Source of the DNA: Bacteroides xylanisolvens XB1A
Lineage (GTDB): Bacteria; Bacteroidota; Bacteroidia; Bacteroidales; Bacteroidaceae
Length of the DNA: 64,000 nucleotides
Direction: 5' to 3'
Assembly (NCBI RefSeq): GCF_000210075.1
Contig: NC_021017.1
Location: forward strand, 5,411,037-5,475,036
Shown: piece by piece, positions 55,523 through 64,000 of the stretch
Layout of the letters: the number at the start of each line of letters is the position of its first letter
Numbering within the stretch: position 1 is the first letter of the stretch
Position numbers and translations under genes: made by a program
The notes under the pieces: model-generated
What the model saw: only the letters and a program-made list of their open reading frames with translations
Told to the model about the DNA's origin: nothing
Databases searched by the model: none

Positions 55523-56590
55523 CTAGAAACTTCCCTTTAGAATAAATGGCGTCCGTATTCCCGGCTGTACCTCACCACTTACGATAAATACCTGATTTCC
55601 GACAGAAACAACATTTGTAGTAACCGGAATGCGATAAGGACATTCGAGCGAATCTACCAGAGAATTCGTACTTGTACTAACTACTCGTAACTTACGGCTG
55701 AATCCCGGATGCTCGGAAGATGTAGGAAGAATCTCTTCCACTCCCCCAAATAGCAGAATCTTATCCTCCCCGTATGGTATACCAGTCCCCGCCATTACAG
55801 GAAAAGAACCGATCATTTTACTCCATTTTCCAATGCCTGGCTCAAATACGTACCCCTCCGTATGTTCTACCATCGCCTCATCCGGAGCATAACTTCTTCC
55901 GCTGAAAAGATAAAATCGTTCCCCTTGAGCCACACCTACTGCATAGGAAAGAGAAGGACCATTCCAATCCGGCATTTCTTGCCATCCTCTTTCTTTATGC
56001 ATCAAATCAAGCATGTAAAAATGATGAGTCGACTGTTCATTTACCATAGTCTCTTGCCCCCCAGCAATATAAATACAGTTATCATCCATTGCTCCCGTTG
56101 CATTCGCCAACGGAACCGGCAAAGATGGATAACTGACAGAGTCTATCACAAATGAATCTTCTTCTTTCTTTATCAGGAAAACGTTATCACTACACTGCGT
56201 ACGATCACACCCTCCAATACACAACAATCCTTCCGGCAGACTTATTGAAACTCCATAAGCAAGCGGGCGATCGAGAAAATCATCATAAACAGTCCATTTT
56301 CCCGTTTGTAAATCATAGCTATATAAAGTAGACCACCAAGTTTTCGTTCCTCCTTCCCAAGGATACTTGTCAGGAAAGTTAGCTCCGCCCAGCACAAGCA
56401 ACTTTCCTTCCACTATCCCGGAATATGCACCTGCTAATCCGACGTTCTCCGGCATGCCGGCGCATCCTGGAAGCAGCAATGAGTTTTCCCATTGCACCTC
56501 TATCCTCTTTTCCTTTTTTCTCAAACAAGATGTATTCATAAACAATATTATTAAGGATAAACATAAAATGATGAAATATAGTCTTTTCAT
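55523..56590 (-). CDS. Kelch-type sialic-acid mutarotase-like lipoprotein
   Basis: A 355-residue lipoprotein (Cys22 in NTSC) with kelch-like blades of the cyclically permuted mutarotase family: KLLVLGGANFPD, YSYDLQTGKW, CIYIAGGQ, FYLFSGRS and KILLFGGVEE. NanM-type mutarotases speed conversion of alpha- to beta-sialic acid after sialidase action. The lipid anchor suggests a periplasmic or surface location near the sialidases. It overlaps the regulator gene by 4 bases and leads nanA. Confidence 0.87.
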   Translation of the reverse strand: MKRLYFIILCLSLIILFMNTSCLRKKEKRIEVQWENSLLLPGCAGMPENVGLAGAYSGIVEGKLLVLGGANFPDKYPWEGGTKTWWSTLYSYDLQTGKWTVYDDFLDRPLAYGVSISLPEGLLCIGGCDRTQCSDNVFLIKKEEDSFVIDSVSYPSLPVPLANATGAMDDNCIYIAGGQETMVNEQSTHHFYMLDLMHKERGWQEMPDWNGPSLSYAVGVAQGERFYLFSGRSYAPDEAMVEHTEGYVFEPGIGKWSKMIGSFPVMAGTGIPYGEDKILLFGGVEEILPTSSEHPGFSRKLRVVSTSTNSLVDSLECPYRIPVTTNVVSVGNQVFIVSGEVQPGIRTPFILKGSF

Positions 56591-57339
56591 ATCCCTTCTA
56601 CCTTTTCACTACTTTCTTTTTCTGCCATCAACTCCTGACTCCGATTGACCTTGAAAATCTTATAAACCTCAAAATGTCTTTCGATGGCATCCCGGTATCC
56701 TTTTTCATCCCCTTTTTTTATAAAATCCAGCAAATCAGCATGAGTAGCTATTTTACCACTTTTACTCATTTCTATATTTATAGGTTTCAAATAATCTTTG
56801 AATTTTTCTTTCACATAGACAAGTATAGGGTGAATGATTTCCTGAAATTCGGATATTATTTTATTTCCAGTGATTTTATATAGTTTCGTATGAAAAGCCG
56901 ATTCACTGATTAATGCGTATTCATTATTCTCAAAAACAATTCCCATTTTCACTATCTCGCTTAATTCTTCGATGTCTTTAGGAGTTATCTTACGGAAAAT
57001 ATCGCTTGATATTCCTATTTCAAGTGCAATTCTGAAATCTAACAGATCTAAAATAGTTTCTTCACTCAAAACACGAGGATCTATCACTCTTTTCATCCCT
57101 CCTAAAATAGAAGGTTCGGTCAGAACCATTCCTTTGCGAGGACGTGCATGAATCAGCCCCATCATTTTCAAACGACTCAATGCTTCTCTGACAACACTCC
57201 TTGCAACTCCTAATTCTGCAGCCAGATTATTCTCATTGGGAATTGAATCTCCACGCCTTAAGTCATTCTTTTTAAAGTAAGTAAGCAGACTGTCTTCCAC
57301 CTGATCGATTAATGTTGTTTGATTAATTTCTATCTTCAT
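56587..57339 (-). CDS. GntR/FadR-family regulator of the sialic-acid locus
   Basis: A 250-residue regulator: winged helix (about 8-75; PNENNLAAELGVARSVVREALSRL and a Gly-rich wing RPRKGMVL) and a C-terminal FCD domain (about 95-225) with AFHTKLYKITGN and RHFEVYK metal/ligand residues. First gene of the operon; it likely binds the 33-bp palindrome just upstream and responds to sialic acid or a breakdown product. Repressor is assumed, as for NanR-like FCD proteins. Confidence 0.92.
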   Translation of the reverse strand: MKIEINQTTLIDQVEDSLLTYFKKNDLRRGDSIPNENNLAAELGVARSVVREALSRLKMMGLIHARPRKGMVLTEPSILGGMKRVIDPRVLSEETILDLLDFRIALEIGISSDIFRKITPKDIEELSEIVKMGIVFENNEYALISESAFHTKLYKITGNKIISEFQEIIHPILVYVKEKFKDYLKPINIEMSKSGKIATHADLLDFIKKGDEKGYRDAIERHFEVYKIFKVNRSQELMAEKESSEKVEGI

Positions 57340-57356
57340 ATTATTAGAATTTTATG

Positions 57357-57389
57357 ATTTGTATTATTTGTCTGACAAATAATACAAAT
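57357..57389. promoter_or_regulatory. Perfect 33-bp operator palindrome of the sialic-acid operon
   Basis: Two perfect 16-base arms, each containing ATTTGTATTATTTGTC, flank a single T at 57373. The centre ATTTGTC-T-GACAAAT suits a FadR/FCD dimer. It starts 18 bases before the regulator ATG, over the probable promoter, so binding would give autorepression of the whole operon. Confidence 0.88.
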
Positions 57390-57753
57390 GCAATATTAAG
57401 GGATTTTTTTTAGAATACAATAATATTAGTATAGAAAAACACTCACTTATGCTGAAAAACATAATTTTCGGCACAGGACAAGAAACGTTCACTTGTTCAA
57501 CACATTAGAAGATTATTCCCAAACATTGCATCAATTACTTGTCCGCCTCACATAAAACAAATACCTTTACTGCATAATTTTCATTATCCCCTTACAACAA
57601 AACAATTATTTTCTTATAGGAAAACAAATAGTTTTTTATAACAGGACAATAGACACCCTATAACAGGACGAGCAAAATTATACTAAGCAGTTTCATAAAA
57701 GCTACAGTAAAAAACAATAAAGAATACAGAGAATATATTTAATTATCAGAATA
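57390..57753. other. AT-rich gap between the sialic-acid locus and the HU gene
   Basis: No open frame or strong hairpin is seen in this 364-base gap. Direct repeats TATAACAGGAC at 57637-57647 and 57659-57669 are 22 bp apart, and a related ACAGGAC lies near 57473. They could be a regulatory site for the HU-like gene. Confidence 0.35.
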
Positions 57754-58380
57754 ATGGCATATTACGACTTTAAGAAGAAACCGGCTCTCACTACAAAAGA
57801 GGGAGAAAAGGATGTGTTGTACCCCAGCATTGTATTTAACGGCACTATCAACACCAAACAACTATTGAAACAACTCGTTGCCCGCACCGGATACAAGCCG
57901 GGAGTGGTAGAAGGTACACTGATGGAACTTGTAGACCTCGTGGGAGAATACATAGGACAAGGCTACCGGGTAGAAGTAGGTGAGTTCGGTTATTTTTCCG
58001 GAAAGATAAAATCCCGACTGGTGAAAGATAAAAAAGACCTGCGTTCACCTTCCATTCAATTCAACGGAGTGAATTTCCTTGCTTCCAAAACATTCAAGAA
58101 GAAAGCAACGGGTAAACTGGAACGGGCTCAAAAACTATTTTTCCAAGCTTCAAGCCAACTGGATGACGAAGAACTGAAAAGAAGACTACTTGAACACGTC
58201 AACCGATATGGATTCATCACACGCACCACATATACCGAACTGACCGGACGACTGAAAAATAAAGCATTAGAGGATTTAAAGCGGTTTGCCAAAGAAGGCA
58301 TAATCTGTAAAGTGGGACGTGGGAATCAAATGCTTTTTGTGAAAAACCAAGAGGATAGTCAAACAGAGCAGAATATATAA
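57754..58380 (+). CDS. HU-like DNA-binding protein with C-terminal extension
   Basis: A 208-residue protein of the HU-HIG type found in Bacteroidetes. Residues about 1-120 form the HU core (NTKQLLKQLVARTGYKPG for the first helices, YRVEVGEFGYFSGKIKS for the beta saddle and FLASKTFKKKA). Residues about 128-205 add a helical, winged-helix-like domain (LLEHVNRYGFITRTTYTEL, GIICKVGRGNQML). It probably bends or marks DNA as a nucleoid protein; the added domain may give sequence preference (inferred). Confidence 0.88.
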   Translation: MAYYDFKKKPALTTKEGEKDVLYPSIVFNGTINTKQLLKQLVARTGYKPGVVEGTLMELVDLVGEYIGQGYRVEVGEFGYFSGKIKSRLVKDKKDLRSPSIQFNGVNFLASKTFKKKATGKLERAQKLFFQASSQLDDEELKRRLLEHVNRYGFITRTTYTELTGRLKNKALEDLKRFAKEGIICKVGRGNQMLFVKNQEDSQTEQNI

Positions 58381-58390
58381 CATAAAAAAA

Positions 58391-58411
58391 GGCTATCTAT
58401 CCCAGACAGCC
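58391..58411. terminator. Short hairpin after the HU gene
   Basis: GGCTATCT (58391-58398) pairs with AGACAGCC (58404-58411) with one mismatch. An A run precedes it and only a weak T stretch follows, so termination of the HU transcript is plausible but not strong. Confidence 0.45.
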
Positions 58412-58439
58412 AATCTTTGTTAACCTTAAATCTAATACT

Positions 58440-58514
58440 ATGAAAAACACACTACAAAGATACGAGCTTTTCGGTTATCTCCAAATTTTCAGGTCAAAGC
58501 AGTGTATCTTATAA
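58440..58514 (+). CDS. Possible 24-residue leader peptide
   Basis: ATG 58440 follows TTAACCTTAAATCTAATACT, a start context seen often in Bacteroides, and encodes MKNTLQRYELFGYLQIFRSK plus four residues. No homologue is known to me. It lies 166 bases before the AI-2E-family gene. It may be a leader ORF or chance; the rest of the 300-base gap shows nothing. Confidence 0.25.
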   Translation: MKNTLQRYELFGYLQIFRSKQCIL

Positions 58515-58680
58515 CATGGTTTAATAGAAACAACCAATCCGTTAACATTTAACATAAATCAATTGGATATTAACGAATATCCGCTCAATGAAACCAAACT
58601 GTTTTCATTTCGTTATCTCACCATAAAACAAACCTTTCCTATACCTTAATTGTTCATTATATAAACGAATTTCACATGAT

Positions 58681-59706
58681 ATGAGCACCAAAGAACAATA
58701 CTGGAAATATTCCCTCATCGTCATCATCCTATTTATGGGGATCATCATCTTCCGACAAATCACTCCATTCCTGGGAGGATTATTGGGAGCACTCACTATT
58801 TATATTCTTGTACGCGGACAGATGAGATATCTGGTAGAAAAACGAAAGCTAAAACGTAGCCTAAGTGCTTTACTGATTACCGCAGAAACTATTTTTGTCT
58901 TCCTTATTCCTTTGGGACTGACCGTCTGGATGGTAGTAAATAAACTACAAGATATCAATCTGGACCCACAAACGTATATCGCACCGATCCAACAAGTAGC
59001 CGAATTTATCAAAGAGAAAACAGGATATGATGTATTAGGAAAAGATACATTGACATTCATTGTCTCCATACTTCCCCGTATCGGACAAATCATAATGGAG
59101 AGTATCAGCAGTCTCGCCATCAACCTGTTCGTCATGATCTTTGTACTTTATTTCATGTTGATCGGAGGAAAAAAAATGGAAGCATACGTCAACGATATTC
59201 TGCCATTTAACGAGACCAATACTCAAGAAGTAATCCACGAAATCAATATGATTGTTCGTTCCAATGCCATCGGTATTCCCTTGCTGGCTATCATTCAGGG
59301 AGGAGTAGCCACGATAGGTTATCTTCTTTTCGGAGCACCCAACATCTTATTATTAGGATTCCTGACCTGCTTTGCAACCATTATTCCGATGGTGGGCACT
59401 GCATTGGTATGGTTTCCCGTAGCCGCTTATCTGGCTATAAGCGGAGACTGGTTCAACGCCATCGGGATTGCCGCATACGGAGCCATCGTCGTATCACAGT
59501 CAGATAACCTGATTCGGTTTATTCTTCAAAAGAAAATGGCAGATACTCATCCACTTATCACTATTTTCGGGGTAGTCATCGGTCTGCCGTTATTTGGGTT
59601 TATGGGAGTGATCTTCGGTCCGTTGTTGCTTGCGTTATTCTTCCTTTTTGTAGATATGTTTAAAAAAGAATATCTGGACTTACGAAATAACCTCCCGTCG
59701 AGATGA
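58681..59706 (+). CDS. AI-2E/PerM-family transporter
   Basis: A 341-residue membrane protein of the AI-2E family (PF01594) with 7-8 segments, a loop region about 90-150 (KTGYDVLGKDTLTF) and the C-terminal signature VSQSDNLIRFILQKKMADTH..GLPLFGFMGVIFGPLL. Family members export autoinducer-2 or act as Na+/H+ antiporters; neither can be chosen here. It has its own gene unit; the glycosyltransferase that follows has a separate promoter. Confidence 0.92.
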   Translation: MSTKEQYWKYSLIVIILFMGIIIFRQITPFLGGLLGALTIYILVRGQMRYLVEKRKLKRSLSALLITAETIFVFLIPLGLTVWMVVNKLQDINLDPQTYIAPIQQVAEFIKEKTGYDVLGKDTLTFIVSILPRIGQIIMESISSLAINLFVMIFVLYFMLIGGKKMEAYVNDILPFNETNTQEVIHEINMIVRSNAIGIPLLAIIQGGVATIGYLLFGAPNILLLGFLTCFATIIPMVGTALVWFPVAAYLAISGDWFNAIGIAAYGAIVVSQSDNLIRFILQKKMADTHPLITIFGVVIGLPLFGFMGVIFGPLLLALFFLFVDMFKKEYLDLRNNLPSR

Positions 59707-59727
59707 CGGAACTACCGAAAAATTGTG

Positions 59728-59735
59728 TACTTTTG
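59728..59735 (+). promoter_or_regulatory. -7 element for the glycosyltransferase gene
   Basis: TACTTTTG matches TAnnTTTG, 27 bases before ATG 59763. No good -33 is seen. Confidence 0.5.
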
Positions 59736-59762
59736 CCGTTGTAAAAACGACACTAAAATTTG

Positions 59763-60935
59763 ATGGAAACATTTACATTCAATACTGTCGAACTGATTCT
59801 TTTATCAGCGGCAGGTATTCTTTTTATCATTCAGCTCATCTATTATTTTGGTCTGTACAATCGGATACATGCCCATAATAAGGCTGTACGCAAAGAAGAG
59901 GTACATTTTTCACGAGAACTGCCTCCACTTTCCGTAATTCTCTGCGCACGCAATGAGGCTGAAAACCTGCGTAAAATCCTGCCAGCCATTCTGGAACAGG
60001 ATTATCCGCAATTCGAGGTGATTGTCATCAACGATGCTTCCACAGATGAAACCGAGGATATACTGGGAATGATGGAAGAAAAATATCCTCATCTTTACCA
60101 TAGTTTTACCCCTGAAAGCGCACGTTATATCAGTCATAAAAAACTGGCCCTGACATTAGGCATTAAAGCCAGTAAACATGATTGGCTGGTATTTACAGAA
60201 ACAAACTGTATGCCGGCAAGTAACCAGTGGTTAAAGTTAATGGCACGCAACTTTACTCCGCAGACTCAAATCGTATTGGGATATAGCGGCTATGACCGTA
60301 CAAAAGGATGGTTGCACAAACGTACCGCATTTGATACCCTCTTCCAATCCTTGCGTTATCTGGGATTCGCTTTAGCCGGAAAACCATATATGGGTATCGG
60401 ACGTAACTTAGCTTACCGGAAAGAGTTGTTTTTCCAACAGAAAGGATTCTCCAAATACCTGAACCTGCAACGTGGAGAGGATGACCTATTCATCAACCAG
60501 TTGGCAACTCCTTCAAATACCCGCGTCGAAACAGACATCAACGCCACCACACGGATAAATCCTGTGTACCGATACAAAGAATGGAAAGAGGAAAAAATAA
60601 GCTATATGGCGACCGCAAGATATTATCAGGGAATACAACGATACCTTTTGGGATTTGAGACTTTCTCCCGTCTGTTATTCTATGTTTCCTGTATAGCAGG
60701 CATCGCATCCGGCGTCCTCAATTCTCATTGGTTAGTCGCAGGCATCGCACTGTTAATCTGGTTACTACGCTTCATCATGCAAATTGTCGTTATTAACCAA
60801 ACAGCCAAAGAAATGGGAGGAAACCGGAAATACTATTTCTCATTACCGCTATTCGACCTTCTCCAACCTATACAGTCGCTGAATTTCAAGATTTGCCGAT
60901 TCTTTCGAGGAAAAGGAGATTTCATGAGAAGATGA
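59763..60935 (+). CDS. Family 2 glycosyltransferase with membrane segments
   Basis: I use ATG 59763 rather than the TTG at 59760. The 390-residue protein has an N-terminal membrane segment (about 10-28), a GT-A domain with SVILCARNEAENLRKIL, VIVINDASTDETEDIL and RGEDDLFINQLA, and two C-terminal segments (about 300-345). It adds sugars from a nucleotide donor to a lipid or glycan acceptor at the inner membrane. The acceptor is unknown and no polysaccharide cluster is next to it. Confidence 0.9.
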   Translation: METFTFNTVELILLSAAGILFIIQLIYYFGLYNRIHAHNKAVRKEEVHFSRELPPLSVILCARNEAENLRKILPAILEQDYPQFEVIVINDASTDETEDILGMMEEKYPHLYHSFTPESARYISHKKLALTLGIKASKHDWLVFTETNCMPASNQWLKLMARNFTPQTQIVLGYSGYDRTKGWLHKRTAFDTLFQSLRYLGFALAGKPYMGIGRNLAYRKELFFQQKGFSKYLNLQRGEDDLFINQLATPSNTRVETDINATTRINPVYRYKEWKEEKISYMATARYYQGIQRYLLGFETFSRLLFYVSCIAGIASGVLNSHWLVAGIALLIWLLRFIMQIVVINQTAKEMGGNRKYYFSLPLFDLLQPIQSLNFKICRFFRGKGDFMRR

Positions 60936-60937
60936 AT

Positions 60938-61399
60938 TCATGGAATCAACCGTTGCATATAAATAGCATTCGAACCATCATGATAATAGCATGGCTTTAT
61001 TCCTGCCGGAATAAAGCCATTTTTCATATATAGCGCAATAGCGGCAGCGTTCGTCACCTTCACTTCCAAAGTAATTTTAGCAGCCTTACATTCGTTAGCT
61101 GTCCGAATCGTTTGGTCCATCAATGCTTGTCCCAATCCTTTCCCTCTGAAATCCGGATGGACAGCTATCGAATAGATCCTTAAATAATGAGTTCCACCAT
61201 GGAATAATAAGGAGACATAAGCGATTACCCTATCCCCTTCCATCATTACATAGAAAGTTCCTTTCGAGCGGCTTATCAGATAAGCAAACTGTTCTTTCGA
61301 AAAGCTATCTTCCCGAAAACATTCCCATTCTATTTCCAAAATAGCAGGAATATCACTTTGCTGTGCTTTACGAACAAATAAACCCGTCTCCATCATCAA
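60938..61399 (-). CDS. GNAT-family N-acetyltransferase (RimI-like)
   Basis: A 153-residue GNAT acetyltransferase. Motif A (IYSIAVHPDFRGKGLGQALMD) binds acetyl-CoA, and KITLEVKVTNAAAIALYMKN and GFIPAGIKPCYYHDG follow the RimI pattern. Its start overlaps the stop of the ATP-grasp ligase by 4 bases, so the two act together; acetylation of the ligase's product or of a protein N-terminus are both possible. Confidence 0.9.
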   Translation of the reverse strand: MMMETGLFVRKAQQSDIPAILEIEWECFREDSFSKEQFAYLISRSKGTFYVMMEGDRVIAYVSLLFHGGTHYLRIYSIAVHPDFRGKGLGQALMDQTIRTANECKAAKITLEVKVTNAAAIALYMKNGFIPAGIKPCYYHDGSNAIYMQRLIP

Positions 61400-62862
61400 T
61401 AATGTTTCGCCTCCAAGGCCTGTTCAAAATGATTCAGTAACCGGTAATACATTTCATCACCGATAATGGCATCTTCCAGCCCATGGTCGATACTCGGATT
61501 ATCATTGATCTCAATAACATAGGCTTTATCATCTACCATTTTCAGGTCGACTCCATACAATCCCTTTCCGATCAGATTCGCAGCTTTAACGGCTGTATCC
61601 AACACTACCCGAGGTACCTGATAAATAGGAATCGTATCTACCAGTCCGCAACGACTTCTGCCCGAATCATAGTGGCAGTAAATTTGCCAATGTCCTTTTG
61701 CCATATAATATTTGCAGGCATACAGCGGTACCCCATTCAACAGGCCGACACGCCAGTCAAACTCCGTAGGAGTAAATGCCTGCGCCAGTAAGATAGCCGA
61801 CTTCTCAAAAAGCATCTTCAGACTTGCTTGCAGTTCTTCCTCATTCGAAACCTTTTTCATGCCAATGGAATAAGACCCATCCGGTATCTTCAGAATAAAA
61901 GGAGCCCCCACCTGTTCGCTGATCTGCTCAAACGAATGATCGTTTGACTGAAAAATCAGCGTTGACTTAGGAGCAGAAATTTTTTCCTTTTCAAAAAGTT
62001 CTTTCAGGTATACTTTGTTCGTACACCGGATGATGGAAAGCGGATCGTCAATAACGGCCATTCCGTTTTGTGCAGCCAATTGCGACAAATGGAATGTATA
62101 ATGATTCAATGATGTTGTAGTACGAATGAACAAGGCATCAAATTCGAGCAAACGGATGGCGTCATCTTCCGTAATCATTTCCACATGAATATTCATCTTC
62201 TTGGCAACTTCTGCCAATTTATGCAAGGCACCTTTGTTGCTGGGCGGAAATTTTTCCTGTGGATCAACCAATACAGCTAAACTATAACGGGAAGCTTTCG
62301 CCGACTTAGGCGCACGCCATATTTTCTTATTAAAGTTATCCAATGTGTTGGCAAAGAAATCCTGCTCTTCATCATTGAGCCGATTCAGAGGAAGAAATTG
62401 AATACTTTCGATCTGATTTCTGGGATGAGTATTCAAAGCCACCCTCAATAATGGGCAAGGGTAATTCTCAAAAATAAATCGTGCAATCCGCTCCAGACCT
62501 TTCTCTCTACATTTGCCAAAGTAAATGTTCAGATACCAAATGTCGTCTTTGACATTGTTCTTCTGTATCCACTGGTAACAGAGGGCTTGCAGACTACGAT
62601 CCATCCGAACACCCGTCCCGGTCTCCAACTTGTTGATTATATCAACATCCGGAATGACTTTCTGTCCTCTCGTTTGGGCTAACAATGAACAGTAATACCC
62701 TTCAGAGTTATAACTGTAATCATCGCTAAGATTAATAACTAACTTCCGGTCTTTTTCTACCGGCTTGTTTTTCAGATAGTCGGAAACAGTCAGGACACTA
62801 CTTGTCTCGTAATACGGTTTCCAGTCATCCAGATTATCCAACAGGATTAACACATTATTCAT
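61396..62862 (-). CDS. RimK-like ATP-grasp ligase with N-terminal RLAN domain
   Basis: A 488-residue protein. Residues about 1-165 match the RimK-like ATP-grasp N-terminal (RLAN) domain; the ATP-grasp core follows with PFILKIPDGSYSIGMKKV, LAQAFTPTEFDWRVGLLNG and the metal site GVDLKMVDDKAYVIEINDNPS. Such enzymes form amide bonds between an amino acid and a carboxylate, sometimes tagging proteins. It is coupled by overlap to a GNAT acetyltransferase, a recurrent pairing that suggests a small peptide-like metabolite or modification pathway (inferred). Confidence 0.85.
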   Translation of the reverse strand: MNNVLILLDNLDDWKPYYETSSVLTVSDYLKNKPVEKDRKLVINLSDDYSYNSEGYYCSLLAQTRGQKVIPDVDIINKLETGTGVRMDRSLQALCYQWIQKNNVKDDIWYLNIYFGKCREKGLERIARFIFENYPCPLLRVALNTHPRNQIESIQFLPLNRLNDEEQDFFANTLDNFNKKIWRAPKSAKASRYSLAVLVDPQEKFPPSNKGALHKLAEVAKKMNIHVEMITEDDAIRLLEFDALFIRTTTSLNHYTFHLSQLAAQNGMAVIDDPLSIIRCTNKVYLKELFEKEKISAPKSTLIFQSNDHSFEQISEQVGAPFILKIPDGSYSIGMKKVSNEEELQASLKMLFEKSAILLAQAFTPTEFDWRVGLLNGVPLYACKYYMAKGHWQIYCHYDSGRSRCGLVDTIPIYQVPRVVLDTAVKAANLIGKGLYGVDLKMVDDKAYVIEINDNPSIDHGLEDAIIGDEMYYRLLNHFEQALEAKHY

Positions 62863-62992
62863 AATGGTTAAAAATTAAACCTACAAGAGGATATTAAGTA
62901 AATTGGGCGCAAATATAGACATATTATTCACTCCACATCACGCAACAGACTAAATTATTTATGCAGTAGAAAACGGGTAGAAAAAAAGAGGA

Positions 62993-64000
62993 TTATTCGT
63001 ATCTCATGGAGCTTGCCGGATTGATCTTAGTGATTAAAAAAGAGGGGCCAATCAGCATCAATACAGAGGCAAACAAAGTGCCTAGATTAATCAATACGAA
63101 AAGTAAAATATTAAAAGAAACCGGAACTGTATCTACGTAATAAGTCTCCGGATCAAGTTTGAAGAGTCCGAATTGAGATTGAAGAATACAGAATGCCAAA
63201 CCAATAGCATTGCCCCAAAGCATGCCTTTGCCAATCAGAAAGACTGCAAACCAAAGAAAGGTTCTGCGAATCGTGAAATTATTGGCTCCTAATGCTTTTA
63301 AAATCCCAATCATATTGGTGCGTTCGATGATAATAATCAGTAAACCGGAAATCATGGTGAAGCCGGCAACTCCTATCATCAAAATCAGAATCACCCATAC
63401 GTTCAAATCCAATAAATCAAGCCAGGCAAAGATTTGAGGATTCAGTTGTTCGATGTTACGCACATAATACACACCTCCCAGTTCATCTTGCCTGTTATCA
63501 ATATCAGTTGCGATCTCATAGGTTATATCTTCCAGTTTATCATAATCTTTCACCTGTAATTCCACACCGGTCACCTGTTCCGGTTGCCAACCGTTCAAGC
63601 GATTCACCAGATTAAGATCCGTCAGTAAAAAGAGGTTGTCGTATTCGGAGAAGTTCGTCTGATAAATTCCGGCAATCGTCAGGCGACGAGCACGAATATC
63701 ATCCTGTATATAATAGGTATATATCTTATCTCCCAGTTTCAACTTCATTTTAGTTGCCAACGCTTTCGAGATAAGCACTTGATTGGTAGATACTGAATCA
63801 CTGAAAACAGGAATCTCCCCTTCTACCAAATACTCTTTTATAAAATGGGGGTCGAACTCCGGACCTACCCCTTTTAACACCATTCCCTGAAAAGCGTCAT
63901 CGGTCTTAATCATACCCGGTTTGGTAGAGAAACGCTGCACATGGCTTATCTCCGGATAATCAGCAAGAGCAGTCATCATACTGTCTCCTACCACAATCGG
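62993..64000 (-). CDS. LolC/E-type FtsX-like permease (partial, C-terminal 335 residues)
   Basis: The frame is open to the window edge; the GTG at 63994 is internal and not a start. Visible are most of the MacB-like periplasmic domain (TNQVLISKALATKMKLKLGD, DNLFLLTDLNLVNRL) and the FtsX-like core with three C-terminal membrane segments (LNVWVILILMIGVAGFTMIS, IERTNMIGILKALGANNFTI). It matches the permease of the lipoprotein-releasing Lol ABC system, which suits a cell with many lipoproteins. The first membrane segment lies outside. Confidence 0.88.
   Translation of the reverse strand, partial: PIVVGDSMMTALADYPEISHVQRFSTKPGMIKTDDAFQGMVLKGVGPEFDPHFIKEYLVEGEIPVFSDSVSTNQVLISKALATKMKLKLGDKIYTYYIQDDIRARRLTIAGIYQTNFSEYDNLFLLTDLNLVNRLNGWQPEQVTGVELQVKDYDKLEDITYEIATDIDNRQDELGGVYYVRNIEQLNPQIFAWLDLLDLNVWVILILMIGVAGFTMISGLLIIIIERTNMIGILKALGANNFTIRRTFLWFAVFLIGKGMLWGNAIGLAFCILQSQFGLFKLDPETYYVDTVPVSFNILLFVLINLGTLFASVLMLIGPSFLITKINPASSMRYE

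Noticed and set aside
63992-63994. GTG start of the LolC/E permease
   Set aside because: The frame continues to the window edge and the first membrane segment is missing, so this codon is internal.

Overview
The window comes from a Bacteroides-type gut bacterium (Bacteroidota). The evidence is two SusC/SusD pairs, many lipoprotein signal peptides ending in Cys, promoters with the Bacteroides -7 element TAnnTTTG, weak Shine-Dalgarno sites, LytTR/hybrid two-component systems and a fused biotin gene bioB-bioA. I cannot name the species from the sequence alone. No rRNA, tRNA, CRISPR array or complete insertion sequence was found.

Layout. 1-7.2 kb: start of a membrane sensor protein, a DnaQ-like exonuclease, a hexuronate operon (LacI regulator, SDR fructuronate reductase, mannonate dehydratase) with two operator-like palindromes, two small membrane stress proteins and a frameshifted MFS exporter. 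7.3-13.2 kb: an orphan SusC/SusD pair and a DUF4421 protein. 13.2-19.2 kb: a biotin operon bioBA-bioF-bioG-bioC-bioD whose first product seems to carry a 63-residue leader. 19.2-22.5 kb: a small accessory island with an AAA/PD-(D/E)XK protein, a HEPN-MNT pair and a REP-associated transposase between mirror-image REP hairpins. 22.5-28.7 kb: a cytoplasmic hybrid histidine kinase and a three-gene biotin-dependent acyl-CoA carboxylase. 28.7-30.7 kb: a decayed DUF3868 gene and a lactate permease. 31-34.4 kb: an RNA-repair operon with RtcB, a stub of the release factor PrfH, an RNA ligase and HD-Pnk. 34.8-41.7 kb: a thioredoxin lipoprotein, a LytTR system with one normal and one degenerate kinase, and a TonB receptor with an HU-like N-terminus. 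41.9-57.4 kb: a ten-gene sialic-acid utilisation locus read leftward from one very long palindrome. 57.7-64 kb: housekeeping genes (HU-like protein, AI-2E transporter, glycosyltransferase, GNAT, ATP-grasp ligase, LolC/E permease).

How the genes work together. The biotin operon makes the cofactor for the nearby biotin-dependent carboxylase. The sialic-acid locus would release sialic acid at the surface with two sialidases, import it with SusCD and an MFS carrier, convert the anomer and cleave it with NanA, under a GntR/FCD regulator. The RNA-repair operon holds two sealing routes (RtcB; HD-Pnk plus ATP-dependent ligase) but has lost the release-factor partner PrfH.

Most unusual signals: the prfH stub inside the RNA-repair operon; two intergenic arrays with the same 22-bp period and dyad plan but different bases; the in-frame BioB leader; the HU-like segment on a TonB receptor; a LytS-type kinase lacking its phospho-acceptor His; and two otherwise intact genes each broken by one missing base.
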